DNA of 23,869 nt from a virus, in the IMG/VR virus record IMGVR_UViG_3300020176_000902, positions 1 through 23,869 of that record; one strand, written 5' to 3'. Every line of letters starts with the position of its first letter. The first letter of the stretch is position 1. Under the pieces are notes generated by a model. The model was not told the DNA's origin. It saw only the letters and a list, made by a program, of their open reading frames with translations, and searched no databases. The translations under genes and the position numbers were made by a program. Positions 6,686-13,323 of the stretch are shown here, one piece after another.

Positions 6686-7218
6686 CGTTTTAGTCCTAAC
6701 TCTTTATATGCTATTTGAATTGCTTTTGATTGAAAATATGCATCTGCCAATGCGTTGTGCAAATCAGTTTGCATTGCTTTGCGTGGATCTTGTTGGCAAC
6801 AGCCAAATAGTGTTCTAGAATCCCGTATAATCCAAAAGTTCCACGGAATCGGCTTTCCGCAGCGGCGGAACATGTCTTCCAGTATGGTGTAGTCAAAACC
6901 GTAACCTTGTCCCCATAATGTATCAACACCAACGACCCATTTGCTAATTTGACGTAAAGCCTCATCTACGCTAACTGCACCAGTTTGATCAAAGGCTTCT
7001 TCCATAATCTTAGGATCTTGTTTGCCCCACCACTCGATTGTGCTGTCACTAGCTGTACGACCTAGAGCATCTTGCTCATCAATACTAATCTTTAGATAAA
7101 GTTCTGAATGTGGTTCGCTGTCATCCAGCGGATTAAACTTAACTGCACCTAATGATAGTACAGTTGCACTTGGACTAGTATCAATAGTCTCTAGGTCGAT
7201 TGTGCCGTGTGTGGCCAT
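6682..7218 (-). CDS. dexA: DexA-like 3'-5' exonuclease (DEDDh)
   Basis: A 178-residue DEDDh exonuclease of the Rv2179c/T4 DexA type. Exo I is 'IDLETID' (D8, E10), Exo II 'GYGFDYTIL' (D109), and Exo III 'LHNALADAYFQ' (H154, D159), so all four metal-binding acids and the general-base His are present. T4 DexA degrades single-stranded DNA 3'-5'; family members acting on RNA also exist, so the substrate is uncertain. The protein is shorter than T4 DexA (227). It heads the unit dexA-44-sulfotransferase-ferredoxin-frd. Expression appears specially controlled: a consensus sigma-70 promoter and a 46-base inverted repeat that includes its GCAAGGAGT ribosome site lie just upstream. Confidence 0.88.
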   Translation of the reverse strand: MATHGTIDLETIDTSPSATVLSLGAVKFNPLDDSEPHSELYLKISIDEQDALGRTASDSTIEWWGKQDPKIMEEAFDQTGAVSVDEALRQISKWVVGVDTLWGQGYGFDYTILEDMFRRCGKPIPWNFWIIRDSRTLFGCCQQDPRKAMQTDLHNALADAYFQSKAIQIAYKELGLKR

Positions 7219-7224
7219 AAAAAT

Positions 7225-7270
7225 ACTCCTTGCAATTTATATACATTATAGCAAATAAACTGCAAGGAGT
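7225..7270 (-). promoter_or_regulatory. Inverted repeat sequestering the dexA ribosome site
   Basis: Arms at 7225-7240 (actccttgcaatttat) and 7255-7270 (ataaactgcaaggagt) are complementary at 15 of 16 positions, with a 14-base spacer. In minus-strand RNA the 3' arm contains AAGGAGU, the Shine-Dalgarno of the DexA-like gene, and is followed by AUUUUUAUGG. A read-through transcript can therefore form a long hairpin that hides the ribosome site or acts as a weak intrinsic terminator. A transcript begun at the internal promoter (near 7238) lacks the 5' arm. The structure is seen in the sequence; the regulation is inferred. Confidence 0.75.
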
Positions 7271-7273
7271 CAA
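7245..7273 (-). promoter_or_regulatory. Consensus sigma-70 promoter (early type) for the dexA-44 unit
   Basis: On the minus strand, TTGACT (7268-7273) and TATAAT (7245-7250) are separated by exactly 17 bases. This is the best host-type promoter I found in the window. The predicted start is near 7238, inside the inverted repeat. It would drive the replication/nucleotide genes early with host polymerase. Confidence 0.82.
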
Positions 7274-7285
7274 GTAGTTTTTAAA

Positions 7286-7642
7286 TTATTTTACAAATTG
7301 CGCAAGTTCCGGGGCCTTCCAACCTTCTGGCTTTAGAACTTTACCATCTTCACGTTTAGTTACTTTACCTGTATTAGGATCAATCTTAGCAAAGTTAGTT
7401 TTCATAACTTCGTTCCATGCTGCTTCACCATCCCAGCCAGCTGCTCTGATAGCACCAATAGTAACAACAAGAATATCTACAAGTGCATCAAGTTGTTCTA
7501 CTTGATCGCCTGCAATGATAGCGTCTTTTAGTTCGCCTGTTTCTTCTGTAATTAAATCAAGATACATAGCATAGTTGTTAATACTAGGAGTTTGATCACA
7601 CGCTGTTTGAAATAAGTCTACGTCTTTAAATGGATTAGTCAA
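7286..7642 (-). CDS. MazG-like nucleotide pyrophosphohydrolase, TTG start
   Basis: A 118-residue all-alpha NTP pyrophosphohydrolase-like protein. The metal-binding helix pattern is 'LITEETGELKDA' (E33, E34, E37) followed by 'LDALVDILVV' (D52, D56), as in MazG/phosphoribosyl-ATP pyrophosphohydrolase folds. The C-terminal 'NFAKIDPNTGKVTKREDGK' is typical of the phage group. It would hydrolyse (d)NTPs or an alarmone-like nucleotide; the substrate cannot be read from sequence. The frame begins with TTG at 7642, preceded by AAGAGG at a 6-base spacing. There is no in-frame ATG between the upstream gene's stop and the conserved region, so TTG is the likely start. It lies 10 bases after the GroES-like gene. 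Downstream transcription meets the hairpin before dexA. Confidence 0.85.
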   Translation of the reverse strand: MTNPFKDVDLFQTACDQTPSINNYAMYLDLITEETGELKDAIIAGDQVEQLDALVDILVVTIGAIRAAGWDGEAAWNEVMKTNFAKIDPNTGKVTKREDGKVLKPEGWKAPELAQFVK

Positions 7643-7652
7643 TGTCTGCCTC

Positions 7653-8063
7653 TTAATAGCTTGGGTTTACAAATGCACTTGGATCTACGGTAGCATGTTC
7701 ACCGTCAGTATATTCTTTTCCAATATACACATCGTTTGGTTTTTCTTGTGCGTAACCTAACACACTTTCTGCTTCTACCATACGAATTTCTTTATCACCG
7801 TCGTCTGTTTCTACAGAAAAACTACGTGTCCATCGGCCGTGGTCTACTAAAATCCAATGACCGATTTCGTATTCATCTTTATTATCAGGGCCTTTGTCGT
7901 ATACCTTAGCCCAACGTGGATAGATGCCTCGAGTAGTGCCGTCGTCGTCTTTGATAATAAGTCCACTTGATGTCTTTTGCTCACCAAAGTACATGTCTGT
8001 TACAAGTACTCGGTTACCGACTGCCCGCGGATTGCCTTTAACTTTATTAATTTGAACGCCCAT
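7653..8063 (-). CDS. GroES-like co-chaperonin (gp31-type)
   Basis: A 136-residue co-chaperonin of the GroES beta-barrel family. 'NRVLVTDMYFGEQKTSSGLII' (residues 17-37) aligns with the GroES start and mobile loop; 'GLII' occupies the place of the hydrophobic GroES tripeptide that binds GroEL. The later 'GHWILVDHGRWTRSF' and 'IRMVEAESVLGY' match the barrel and C-terminus of the GroES fold. T4 gp31 performs this role so that GroEL can fold the major capsid protein. About 35 extra C-terminal residues have unknown function. A frame opening at 8108 exists, but the ATG at 8063 is preferred: it has a GGAGC ribosome site, overlaps the upstream stop (TAATG), and drops an unlikely Arg-rich leader. Confidence 0.85.
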   Translation of the reverse strand: MGVQINKVKGNPRAVGNRVLVTDMYFGEQKTSSGLIIKDDDGTTRGIYPRWAKVYDKGPDNKDEYEIGHWILVDHGRWTRSFSVETDDGDKEIRMVEAESVLGYAQEKPNDVYIGKEYTDGEHATVDPSAFVNPSY

Positions 8064-8371
8064 TATTTGCTCCGTGGTACAAAGTTGCCGTCGTCGTCTT
8101 CTTCCCATTCTGCTGCTTCTGTCGCAGTAGGTTGATTCCTTGCTACAGACTGTTCTTCTTTTACACCAGGGTTAGACTGATAATAGTCTTTAAGTAATTC
8201 TTCTTTTTTACGAACAATCTTACCGCCTGCACCTAGTTGGTCGCCACGTGCATTTACACGAGCATTGCCAACTGCTGGAGTTAGTTCATTGCGCTGACGT
8301 AGCATATCCATGTCAACGATCTTGCCGTTAGCACTTCTGTGGACTTTACGTCCTGGTTGTTTCATAGCCAT
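8063..8371 (-). CDS. Conserved marine phage protein of unknown function
   Basis: A 102-residue hydrophilic protein. Its basic N-terminus begins 'MAMKQPGRKVHRSANGKIVDM', followed by 'PAVGNARVNARGDQLGAGGKIV', a basic helix-like stretch 'RKKEELLKDYY', and an acidic end 'EWEEDDDGNF'. From memory similar short proteins occur next to co-chaperonin-type genes in marine T4-likes; no function is established and I see no catalytic motif. Low sequence complexity suggests disorder and a possible nucleic-acid or virion-internal role, which is a guess. The AAAGGAGAT ribosome site is strong, and the stop overlaps the start of the GroES-like gene. Confidence 0.8.
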   Translation of the reverse strand: MAMKQPGRKVHRSANGKIVDMDMLRQRNELTPAVGNARVNARGDQLGAGGKIVRKKEELLKDYYQSNPGVKEEQSVARNQPTATEAAEWEEDDDGNFVPRSK

Positions 8372-8396
8372 TGCTAATCTCCTTTAATTATATACT

Positions 8397-8404
8397 TACT
8401 TATC
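8397..8404 (-). promoter_or_regulatory. Possible late-type promoter GATAAGTA
   Basis: The minus strand reads GATAAGTA, two differences from TATAAATA and one from the GATAAATA boxes elsewhere in this window. It overlaps the stop of the upstream gene and lies upstream of a strong AAAGGAGAT ribosome site. A TATAAT at 8387-8392 also exists but has no good -35. Confidence 0.3.
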
Positions 8405-8957
8405 TCAGGAACTCTCTCCAATCCAGGTCATATTGGATTGAATTAATTCTATGTACACCTATTAAGTATAGCACATAACTTGCTACACTACTACCTCTTC
8501 CTACGCCCCACACAATATTGTTCTCACGCATAAAGTCCACAAGATAAACCATATAGCGTAGCAAGTCTTCCATGCCGCGTTCTCTAAACGCTTCAAGTTC
8601 TTCGCAAACTCTAGTCCATTCTACTGTTTCTTGCATGTCATATGGATCGTAAATTTGCATAGTATGAATTAGGCGTGACATTATATCTGCACCTATGTCT
8701 AGAGTCTTGTATTTGTCAGGCATAAACCATTCCGACTGTAACGCACCGTCAAAGTCTTTCTGATCTACATCTAGGGGAATATATTTTGTAAGCTCGGGTA
8801 GATATTGTTCACGCATTGCTGCGTTAAACTTTTCAATATCATCACTAGGGTCGCATAACACCACATGACATTTGTCAACATGACCACTATAGATCATGTC
8901 AATAAGATCGCGATTCGTGAAACGTGGTATACCTAGTTCATCTGTTTTCATAAGCAT
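8400..8957 (-). CDS. DNA polymerase III alpha-related fragment, apparently non-catalytic
   Basis: A 185-residue protein. Its C-terminal part 'GVGRGSSVASYVLYLIGV' (151-168) and 'YDLDWREFLR' (176-185) match the start of the palm region of bacterial C-family polymerases ('GxGRGSSxGSLVxYxLGI...FDLxFERFL'). It stops just where DnaE would continue into the catalytic PDFDxDF aspartates, so it cannot be a polymerase by itself. The N-terminal 150 residues are acidic and helical with no recognised motif. It may be an accessory or regulatory replication protein, or a decoy of the host polymerase. The start is ATG 8957 or the ATG two codons later (8951). No ribosome site is visible; a hairpin occupies its place, suggesting coupling to the upstream gene. 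Confidence 0.72.
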   Translation of the reverse strand: MLMKTDELGIPRFTNRDLIDMIYSGHVDKCHVVLCDPSDDIEKFNAAMREQYLPELTKYIPLDVDQKDFDGALQSEWFMPDKYKTLDIGADIMSRLIHTMQIYDPYDMQETVEWTRVCEELEAFRERGMEDLLRYMVYLVDFMRENNIVWGVGRGSSVASYVLYLIGVHRINSIQYDLDWREFLR

Positions 8958-8961
8958 GTAA

Positions 8962-8989
8962 ACAGTTTAACTGATATTGATTAAACTGT
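8962..8989 (-). repeat. Hairpin between the 78-residue gene and the pol III-like gene
   Basis: Perfect 9-base arms acagtttaa (8962-8970) and ttaaactgt (8981-8989) surround a 10-base loop. In RNA the 3' arm ends four bases before the ATG at 8957 and includes the upstream gene's UAA. No U-run follows, so it is not an intrinsic terminator. A role in translational coupling is inferred. Confidence 0.55.
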
Positions 8990-9203
8990 CAAGCCCTTTT
9001 TCGCCGTTTTGTTCTTGTTGTTGTTGATATTGTTTTGCACGTCTTGCACGTGACTCTTCACGATACATATCTAATATCGTAGCAATTTGTGCCTGAACTT
9101 GAGGATTGTGAGACATAAAATATTTACGCTGAAGTTCGAGTAGTTTATTCTCAACTTCAGCGTCACTTAGTTGTTCAAAGCTGTCAACTAAAGGATTAAA
9201 CAT
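8967..9203 (-). CDS. Small conserved phage protein, helical, function unknown
   Basis: A 78-residue protein opening 'MFNPLVDSFEQLSDAEVENK' and predicted to be mostly helical. Its middle section 'QAQIATILDMYREESRARRAKQ' is amphipathic and basic, followed by a Gln-rich linker and 'SLINIS' at the C-terminus. I recall near-identical architecture in marine T4-like phages but no assigned role. Its ATG sits against the upstream structural gene's stop (9203 shared), so it is co-translated with virion-type proteins. The stop codon is buried in a hairpin before the next gene. Confidence 0.8.
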   Translation of the reverse strand: MFNPLVDSFEQLSDAEVENKLLELQRKYFMSHNPQVQAQIATILDMYREESRARRAKQYQQQQEQNGEKGLDSLINIS

Positions 9204-9760
9204 TAATCAAAAGTTCCGTGATCTTGTGCGAACACTGTAATGCCGCCATTGATAGTCCAAAAGTCTATAATAGTTGGATTAGTTTGTGATGCTACTACTG
9301 TTGTTCCAGCAAACGCTCCTGCGCCTTTAAAGCCGCCACCGCCAGCACTTGCCCAAGTAATAGTTCTTGACGTACCATCACTTGTAAGTTGTAGACGCAT
9401 TTTCCCCATTACGCCGCTTTCAGGCCAATCAGAAAGAGTAAGTGTAATATTAGCACCTGCTTGCAATGTCTGATAATGGCCAGCTTCCCAACTAACGTTT
9501 TGACTAGCAGTAACGTTGCCAGAAGAATAAACAGTTTCAGTATTTGCTTTAAGTTCAGCTTCACTAATTAGACTGCCATTAAATGCGTTATCTGCATTAA
9601 GTTTAGCAGTATCGTTTTGCAATGTTGTAATCTCACTAGCTGCGGCCTCTAGCCCCACTTTAGTTACATTGAAGTTTGTACGAAACCCCTGACTATCATT
9701 ATCTTGACCAGCTACTGGGAACGCTGCATCAAATCCTACTGTACTAATTGCACTTGCCAT
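9203..9760 (-). CDS. Virion structural / tail-fibre-type protein
   Basis: A 185-residue protein. A helical N-terminal third has 'GFRTNFNVTKVGLEAAASEI' (25-44), followed by an Ala/Asn-rich repeat-like stretch. A beta-rich C-terminal domain has 'LQAGANITLTLSDWPESG' (98-115) and 'NPTIIDFWTINGGITVFA' (161-178). This C-terminal pattern recurs as a small domain in marine phage tail-fibre and structural proteins. It lacks enzyme motifs. It starts downstream of a CATAAATA late box with an AGGAG ribosome site, consistent with late expression. The exact virion position (fibre, baseplate or decoration) cannot be told. Confidence 0.72.
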   Translation of the reverse strand: MASAISTVGFDAAFPVAGQDNDSQGFRTNFNVTKVGLEAAASEITTLQNDTAKLNADNAFNGSLISEAELKANTETVYSSGNVTASQNVSWEAGHYQTLQAGANITLTLSDWPESGVMGKMRLQLTSDGTSRTITWASAGGGGFKGAGAFAGTTVVASQTNPTIIDFWTINGGITVFAQDHGTFD

Positions 9761-9780
9761 ATTTTATATCTCCTGTATCA

Positions 9781-9788
9781 TATTTATG
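9781..9788 (-). promoter_or_regulatory. T4-type late promoter CATAAATA
   Basis: The minus strand reads CATAAATA, 7 of 8 identical to the T4 late box. The predicted start near 9775 leaves a short leader with AGGAG before the 185-residue structural gene. Confidence 0.6.
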
Positions 9789-9792
9789 TTTG

Positions 9793-12573
9793 TTAAGCAT
9801 TGAATTCGTAATTTGCGAATAATATGTATTGTTCTTGCGAATTACCTTCAGCATTATCTATTAAGTATCGATCAATATCTAATTCGTATCGACTAAAGTC
9901 TATGTTAAGATAGTCAATGGTATTTGCAATTATCTTTGCAGTACCTGGCTTACAATAACATAATGGAATGGCATTAACAAACCCTAATTCGGTTATAGTA
10001 TCTTCTTGTGACGATCTCATCCATAAAGGTAAAAAGTTCTTTTCAGTTTCGCCGATATCTTTAATAGCAGCTCTCATATGTGTCATATTTGAAATATAAC
10101 GAGTTGTGTCGTTTTCGCCGCTTACAAGAATAGCGTCACTGTCTGTTGTAATTACGTTGGTGGGCCATGGTCTGTACTTGTTACTTTCTATTACTCCTGG
10201 AGTAAATGGCACTCTTATAGAATATCCTGTTTGAATTAACACTTCTAATAGGCTTGTAATAGGTAATTTGTATATTTGATCTCTGCCATTAATGTTTAGT
10301 AATTCTATCCATTTTATTGTAACGTCGCCATCTTCGCGAGTGGTTATATTAAATTCAGAAAGCTCACTTGCATATGTATCGTTAATATCATTATATCTCG
10401 CACTGTTAACTAGTACTTTTTCAGAATTTCTAATCTTTATTTGTTTAGCGACTTTTTCATTCTTTTTAGTCGATTGCTGAGGATCAATTACTTCTAAGTA
10501 AACTACTTCGTATACTACATCCTGTGTTCCAGGAGTTTTAGCAACTGCGGTCTTTACCTTGCCGATATTAAGATTTCGTCTTTTATGATTCTTTGCTGCG
10601 GCTGCAACAAAATGTTCAACTGCTTTAGCTTCGATGCCTGCGTATGCAAGTATTTTAATTCTAGTCTGAATACCAAAATTAGGATCGTTTGGTCTGTATA
10701 AGTATTCTGGTAAGAATATCTCTGCATTGTTTACAAAGTTAATAAATGCAGTTCTTTGCGTCTGTGTAAGCATAGGTTGAAAAAATACATTACTATACTG
10801 TTTGTTATCAGGGTCTGAAAGCCTTACTGTAAATGTTCTTTCAATAGCACTAAATCCAAATTGATCTTGTGCTTTAATTGTAAAATTAAATATTCGATCA
10901 AATGTAGTAGTATTACCATCTAGTTGCATTTGTTGACTATCAAATACTGTTAATCCAGCTTGATCAACAGTTCCAAAACTATTAACTTTTCCAATCAATT
11001 CTCCATCTAATGAAAGTCTGATTCCCGGAGGCAATGTTCCGCTAGTTAGTGTATAAAGCAAATTAGCATTAGGGACTGTAGTGCTTGCATTAACACTTAA
11101 TGTACTAATATAGTTTGCACTAAATGATCCTAAGTTACTAGGTGTATTCCAAGTAATAGTTGATTCTACTTCACCTAATAATTTTATTACAAATGTTTTT
11201 TCGCTGACAGCATCTTCAGTATCAACGATACTAATAGTGCCAAAGTTAATACTTGTACCTTCAGTAAATGCAGTAACTATTGCTCTGTTTAATGTTAATA
11301 CATCGTAGTTTGCATTACTAGTACTAATACTTCTAACAATATATGCATTGCCTGCTATAGTAAATTCCTTACCTACTACATATTCTGAGTAGTTGTCAAA
11401 TTTACTAACTTTAATTTGTGCAACACCTGGGTTGGCACTTTCATACATGTATTCGATTAATTGAACTCTGTCAATGTCGTACCCGATACGTTGTGCAGCA
11501 ATAGTAAATTTATATTCTTGAGTTACAGCAGGCTGATAAGGAACTCGTCCTGCAATCTCGCCAGTAATAGTATCAAGTTCTAAACCCGGTGGCAATATAC
11601 TAGGACTGTTGTCGTCATTAAATGCCTTCTGATAAAAACTAACAACACCTGCTAACGAGTTAGTATCAATAACATCAAGTACAAGTGTAACATAATTGTT
11701 AGCTCGTCTATAGCCGAAGTCTCTTGGGGTTAGCCATATCGGTACTCTTATATGTGTGTTATCTGCACTAAAGACACCTGAGCCTACGTTCATAACAGTA
11801 GTATCAGCTCTAAAGAAGTCGTCGCCTACTACATATAACTTAAACGTACGACTTGCAATAGTATCACCGTCACTTACACTAACAATAAATTCATAGTATC
11901 TATTAAGTTTCTTTGGTGAACGTGTAGGAGTACTTAGGTCGTAAATCGTAGTGTCATAATAAAAACTGTCAAACCCGTTAGAACTTGGAACACTCCAATC
12001 ATATGCACTAGTAGATCCTGCGTCATATCCGGCGTCATCATAAAATCCTGACCCACTTGCTTTTTCTATTGCGAGTATAGGATCAACTACACCGACTAAT
12101 CTACCATCTCTAGTTAACTGTATGCCCGGGGGTAATACCCCACCTTTTGCAGGTATAAAATATTCAAGAACTTGCCCAGCAGCAGTATCAGTATCGATAA
12201 CTTCTAATTGAAAGTCAACAGGTGCGCTATCTAAAATATAATAAACTCCATTGTTACCTGCAGGCAACAAATCAGCAGGCGTCTGCCATACAGGCGCATC
12301 TTCGCCTAATACTGTTATCTTAAATGTTCTATCGCTTATTTGAGAATTATATGTTGCCCTAAGTACAAATGTACTAACTGTTTCTCTCGAAACTTCAATC
12401 GGAGTTCCTAAAATAGTATTATTAACTAAACGCAAGCCTGCAGGCAAACTTCCGCTTATTAGTGCAACTGATGCACTTGGTTCTGAAAGTGGTAATGTTA
12501 ACGGTGCAATAGTTACTTGTTCTTCCAAAGTACCAAGGCTATCACCGTTATTGCTTGTCCAAAAGTTTGCCAT
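9793..12573 (-). CDS. Large fibre/adhesin-like protein with four putative Ig (He_PIG) modules
   Basis: A 926-residue protein. Four times it shows the hallmark of putative Ig/cadherin-like (He_PIG) domains, a 'LPxGLxL...G.I.G' loop: near residues 43-57 ('LPAGLRL'), 147-162 ('LPPGIQLTRDGRLVG'), 325-342 ('LPPGLELDTITGEIAG') and 512-527 ('LPPGIRLSLDGELIG'). Each is followed by a 'RTFKITVLG'-like closing strand. From about residue 590 the C-terminal third is different, with a Lys/Arg-rich 'KNHKRRNLNIGKVK' section and an end domain containing 'PLCYCKPGTAKIIANTIDYL'. There is no signal peptide. Such modular beta proteins form tail fibres or virion surface adhesins. It has a late box and an AGGGA ribosome site. 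The C-terminal domain may be the virion attachment or assembly part. Confidence 0.83.
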   Translation of the reverse strand: MANFWTSNNGDSLGTLEEQVTIAPLTLPLSEPSASVALISGSLPAGLRLVNNTILGTPIEVSRETVSTFVLRATYNSQISDRTFKITVLGEDAPVWQTPADLLPAGNNGVYYILDSAPVDFQLEVIDTDTAAGQVLEYFIPAKGGVLPPGIQLTRDGRLVGVVDPILAIEKASGSGFYDDAGYDAGSTSAYDWSVPSSNGFDSFYYDTTIYDLSTPTRSPKKLNRYYEFIVSVSDGDTIASRTFKLYVVGDDFFRADTTVMNVGSGVFSADNTHIRVPIWLTPRDFGYRRANNYVTLVLDVIDTNSLAGVVSFYQKAFNDDNSPSILPPGLELDTITGEIAGRVPYQPAVTQEYKFTIAAQRIGYDIDRVQLIEYMYESANPGVAQIKVSKFDNYSEYVVGKEFTIAGNAYIVRSISTSNANYDVLTLNRAIVTAFTEGTSINFGTISIVDTEDAVSEKTFVIKLLGEVESTITWNTPSNLGSFSANYISTLSVNASTTVPNANLLYTLTSGTLPPGIRLSLDGELIGKVNSFGTVDQAGLTVFDSQQMQLDGNTTTFDRIFNFTIKAQDQFGFSAIERTFTVRLSDPDNKQYSNVFFQPMLTQTQRTAFINFVNNAEIFLPEYLYRPNDPNFGIQTRIKILAYAGIEAKAVEHFVAAAAKNHKRRNLNIGKVKTAVAKTPGTQDVVYEVVYLEVIDPQQSTKKNEKVAKQIKIRNSEKVLVNSARYNDINDTYASELSEFNITTREDGDVTIKWIELLNINGRDQIYKLPITSLLEVLIQTGYSIRVPFTPGVIESNKYRPWPTNVITTDSDAILVSGENDTTRYISNMTHMRAAIKDIGETEKNFLPLWMRSSQEDTITELGFVNAIPLCYCKPGTAKIIANTIDYLNIDFSRYELDIDRYLIDNAEGNSQEQYILFANYEFNA

Positions 12574-12594
12574 ATATCTATTCCCTATATAGCA

Positions 12595-12602
12595 TATTTA
12601 TC
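12595..12602 (-). promoter_or_regulatory. T4-type late promoter GATAAATA
   Basis: The minus strand reads GATAAATA. The predicted start near 12589 gives a short leader with AGGGA before the 926-residue gene. It is identical in its eight bases to the box at 1638-1645. Confidence 0.6.
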
Positions 12603-12608
12603 GAAAAA

Positions 12609-13310
12609 TTACAATGTACCGTAATCTGATACTAATGCACTTGGTGCAGTAATTGTTCCGTAATCAATTATAGTAGCTCTAAATAATAATTCTACACTAG
12701 TTGTTATATTATCAGATATTAGCCCGTAATCAGCACCATTAACGATTTGGCTTAATTCAGTTATATCGATGCCATTGACAGTACCTGTCAAGGGACCTAC
12801 AATTGAGCTAGCATTAATTGTAGTTGCGTTTAATATGCTGACACTATTAATGTTAAAAGAGTTCGCATTAAGTGCAGCACCTAGTGATGGATTTTTATCT
12901 TGAAACAAGAGGTCAGTGGCATCAAGTGCAACATTGATATTATTACTTGTAAGCGAAGTAGTAATATTTTGTCCGCCATTAATACCAAAACTTCTTCCAG
13001 CACCTGATAGACTTAGTGTATTGCCGTCAGTTCTAACAGTAATAGCACCGTTGTTGGTAATAGTAATACTTGTACCATCTGAAGTAAGTGATATATTGTC
13101 GCCTGCAATCAAACTTCTAAAGTTAAGTGTGTTACTTTCTTTAGTATAAAATACTCCAGTACCTGTACCTAAGTTTGCTGCATTATTTTGCGGAACGACT
13201 CTTTGATCTAATTCGTCAAAGTTGTTGTTAACCTTAACAAATGCTTGACGGAGATCGTCGCCTGTGCCATCGTTTGCTATATTGCCTACATTAATTCTAG
13301 TTATTGCCAT
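12609..13310 (-). CDS. Tail-fibre-type protein with shared N-terminal anchor motif
   Basis: A 233-residue protein. Its N-terminus 'INVGNIANDGTGDDLRQAF' with 'KVNNNFDEL' is the motif found at the start of many marine T4-like fibres, and it recurs at the start of the 2740-residue fibre in this window. The middle is beta-rich with 'GDNISLTSDGTSITITNNG'. Toward the C-terminus is 'DKNPSLGAALNANSFNINSV', a module also echoed in the giant fibre. The length is short for a complete fibre, so it may be an adaptor or a short fibre. No promoter is seen directly upstream, so it is probably transcribed with the 272-residue gene. A CGGAGAT ribosome site supports the start. Confidence 0.8.
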   Translation of the reverse strand: MAITRINVGNIANDGTGDDLRQAFVKVNNNFDELDQRVVPQNNAANLGTGTGVFYTKESNTLNFRSLIAGDNISLTSDGTSITITNNGAITVRTDGNTLSLSGAGRSFGINGGQNITTSLTSNNINVALDATDLLFQDKNPSLGAALNANSFNINSVSILNATTINASSIVGPLTGTVNGIDITELSQIVNGADYGLISDNITTSVELLFRATIIDYGTITAPSALVSDYGTL

Positions 13311-13323
13311 TTGTTATCTCCGT

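Noticed and set aside
8064-8108. Upstream start of the GroES-like gene adding an Arg-rich leader
   Set aside because: The ATG at 8063 has GGAGC and a stop-start overlap; the extra residues overlap the previous gene and fit no co-chaperonin.
8387-8415. TATAAT before the 102-residue gene as a host promoter
   Set aside because: There is no acceptable -35 at 16-18 bases (AGAGTT only).
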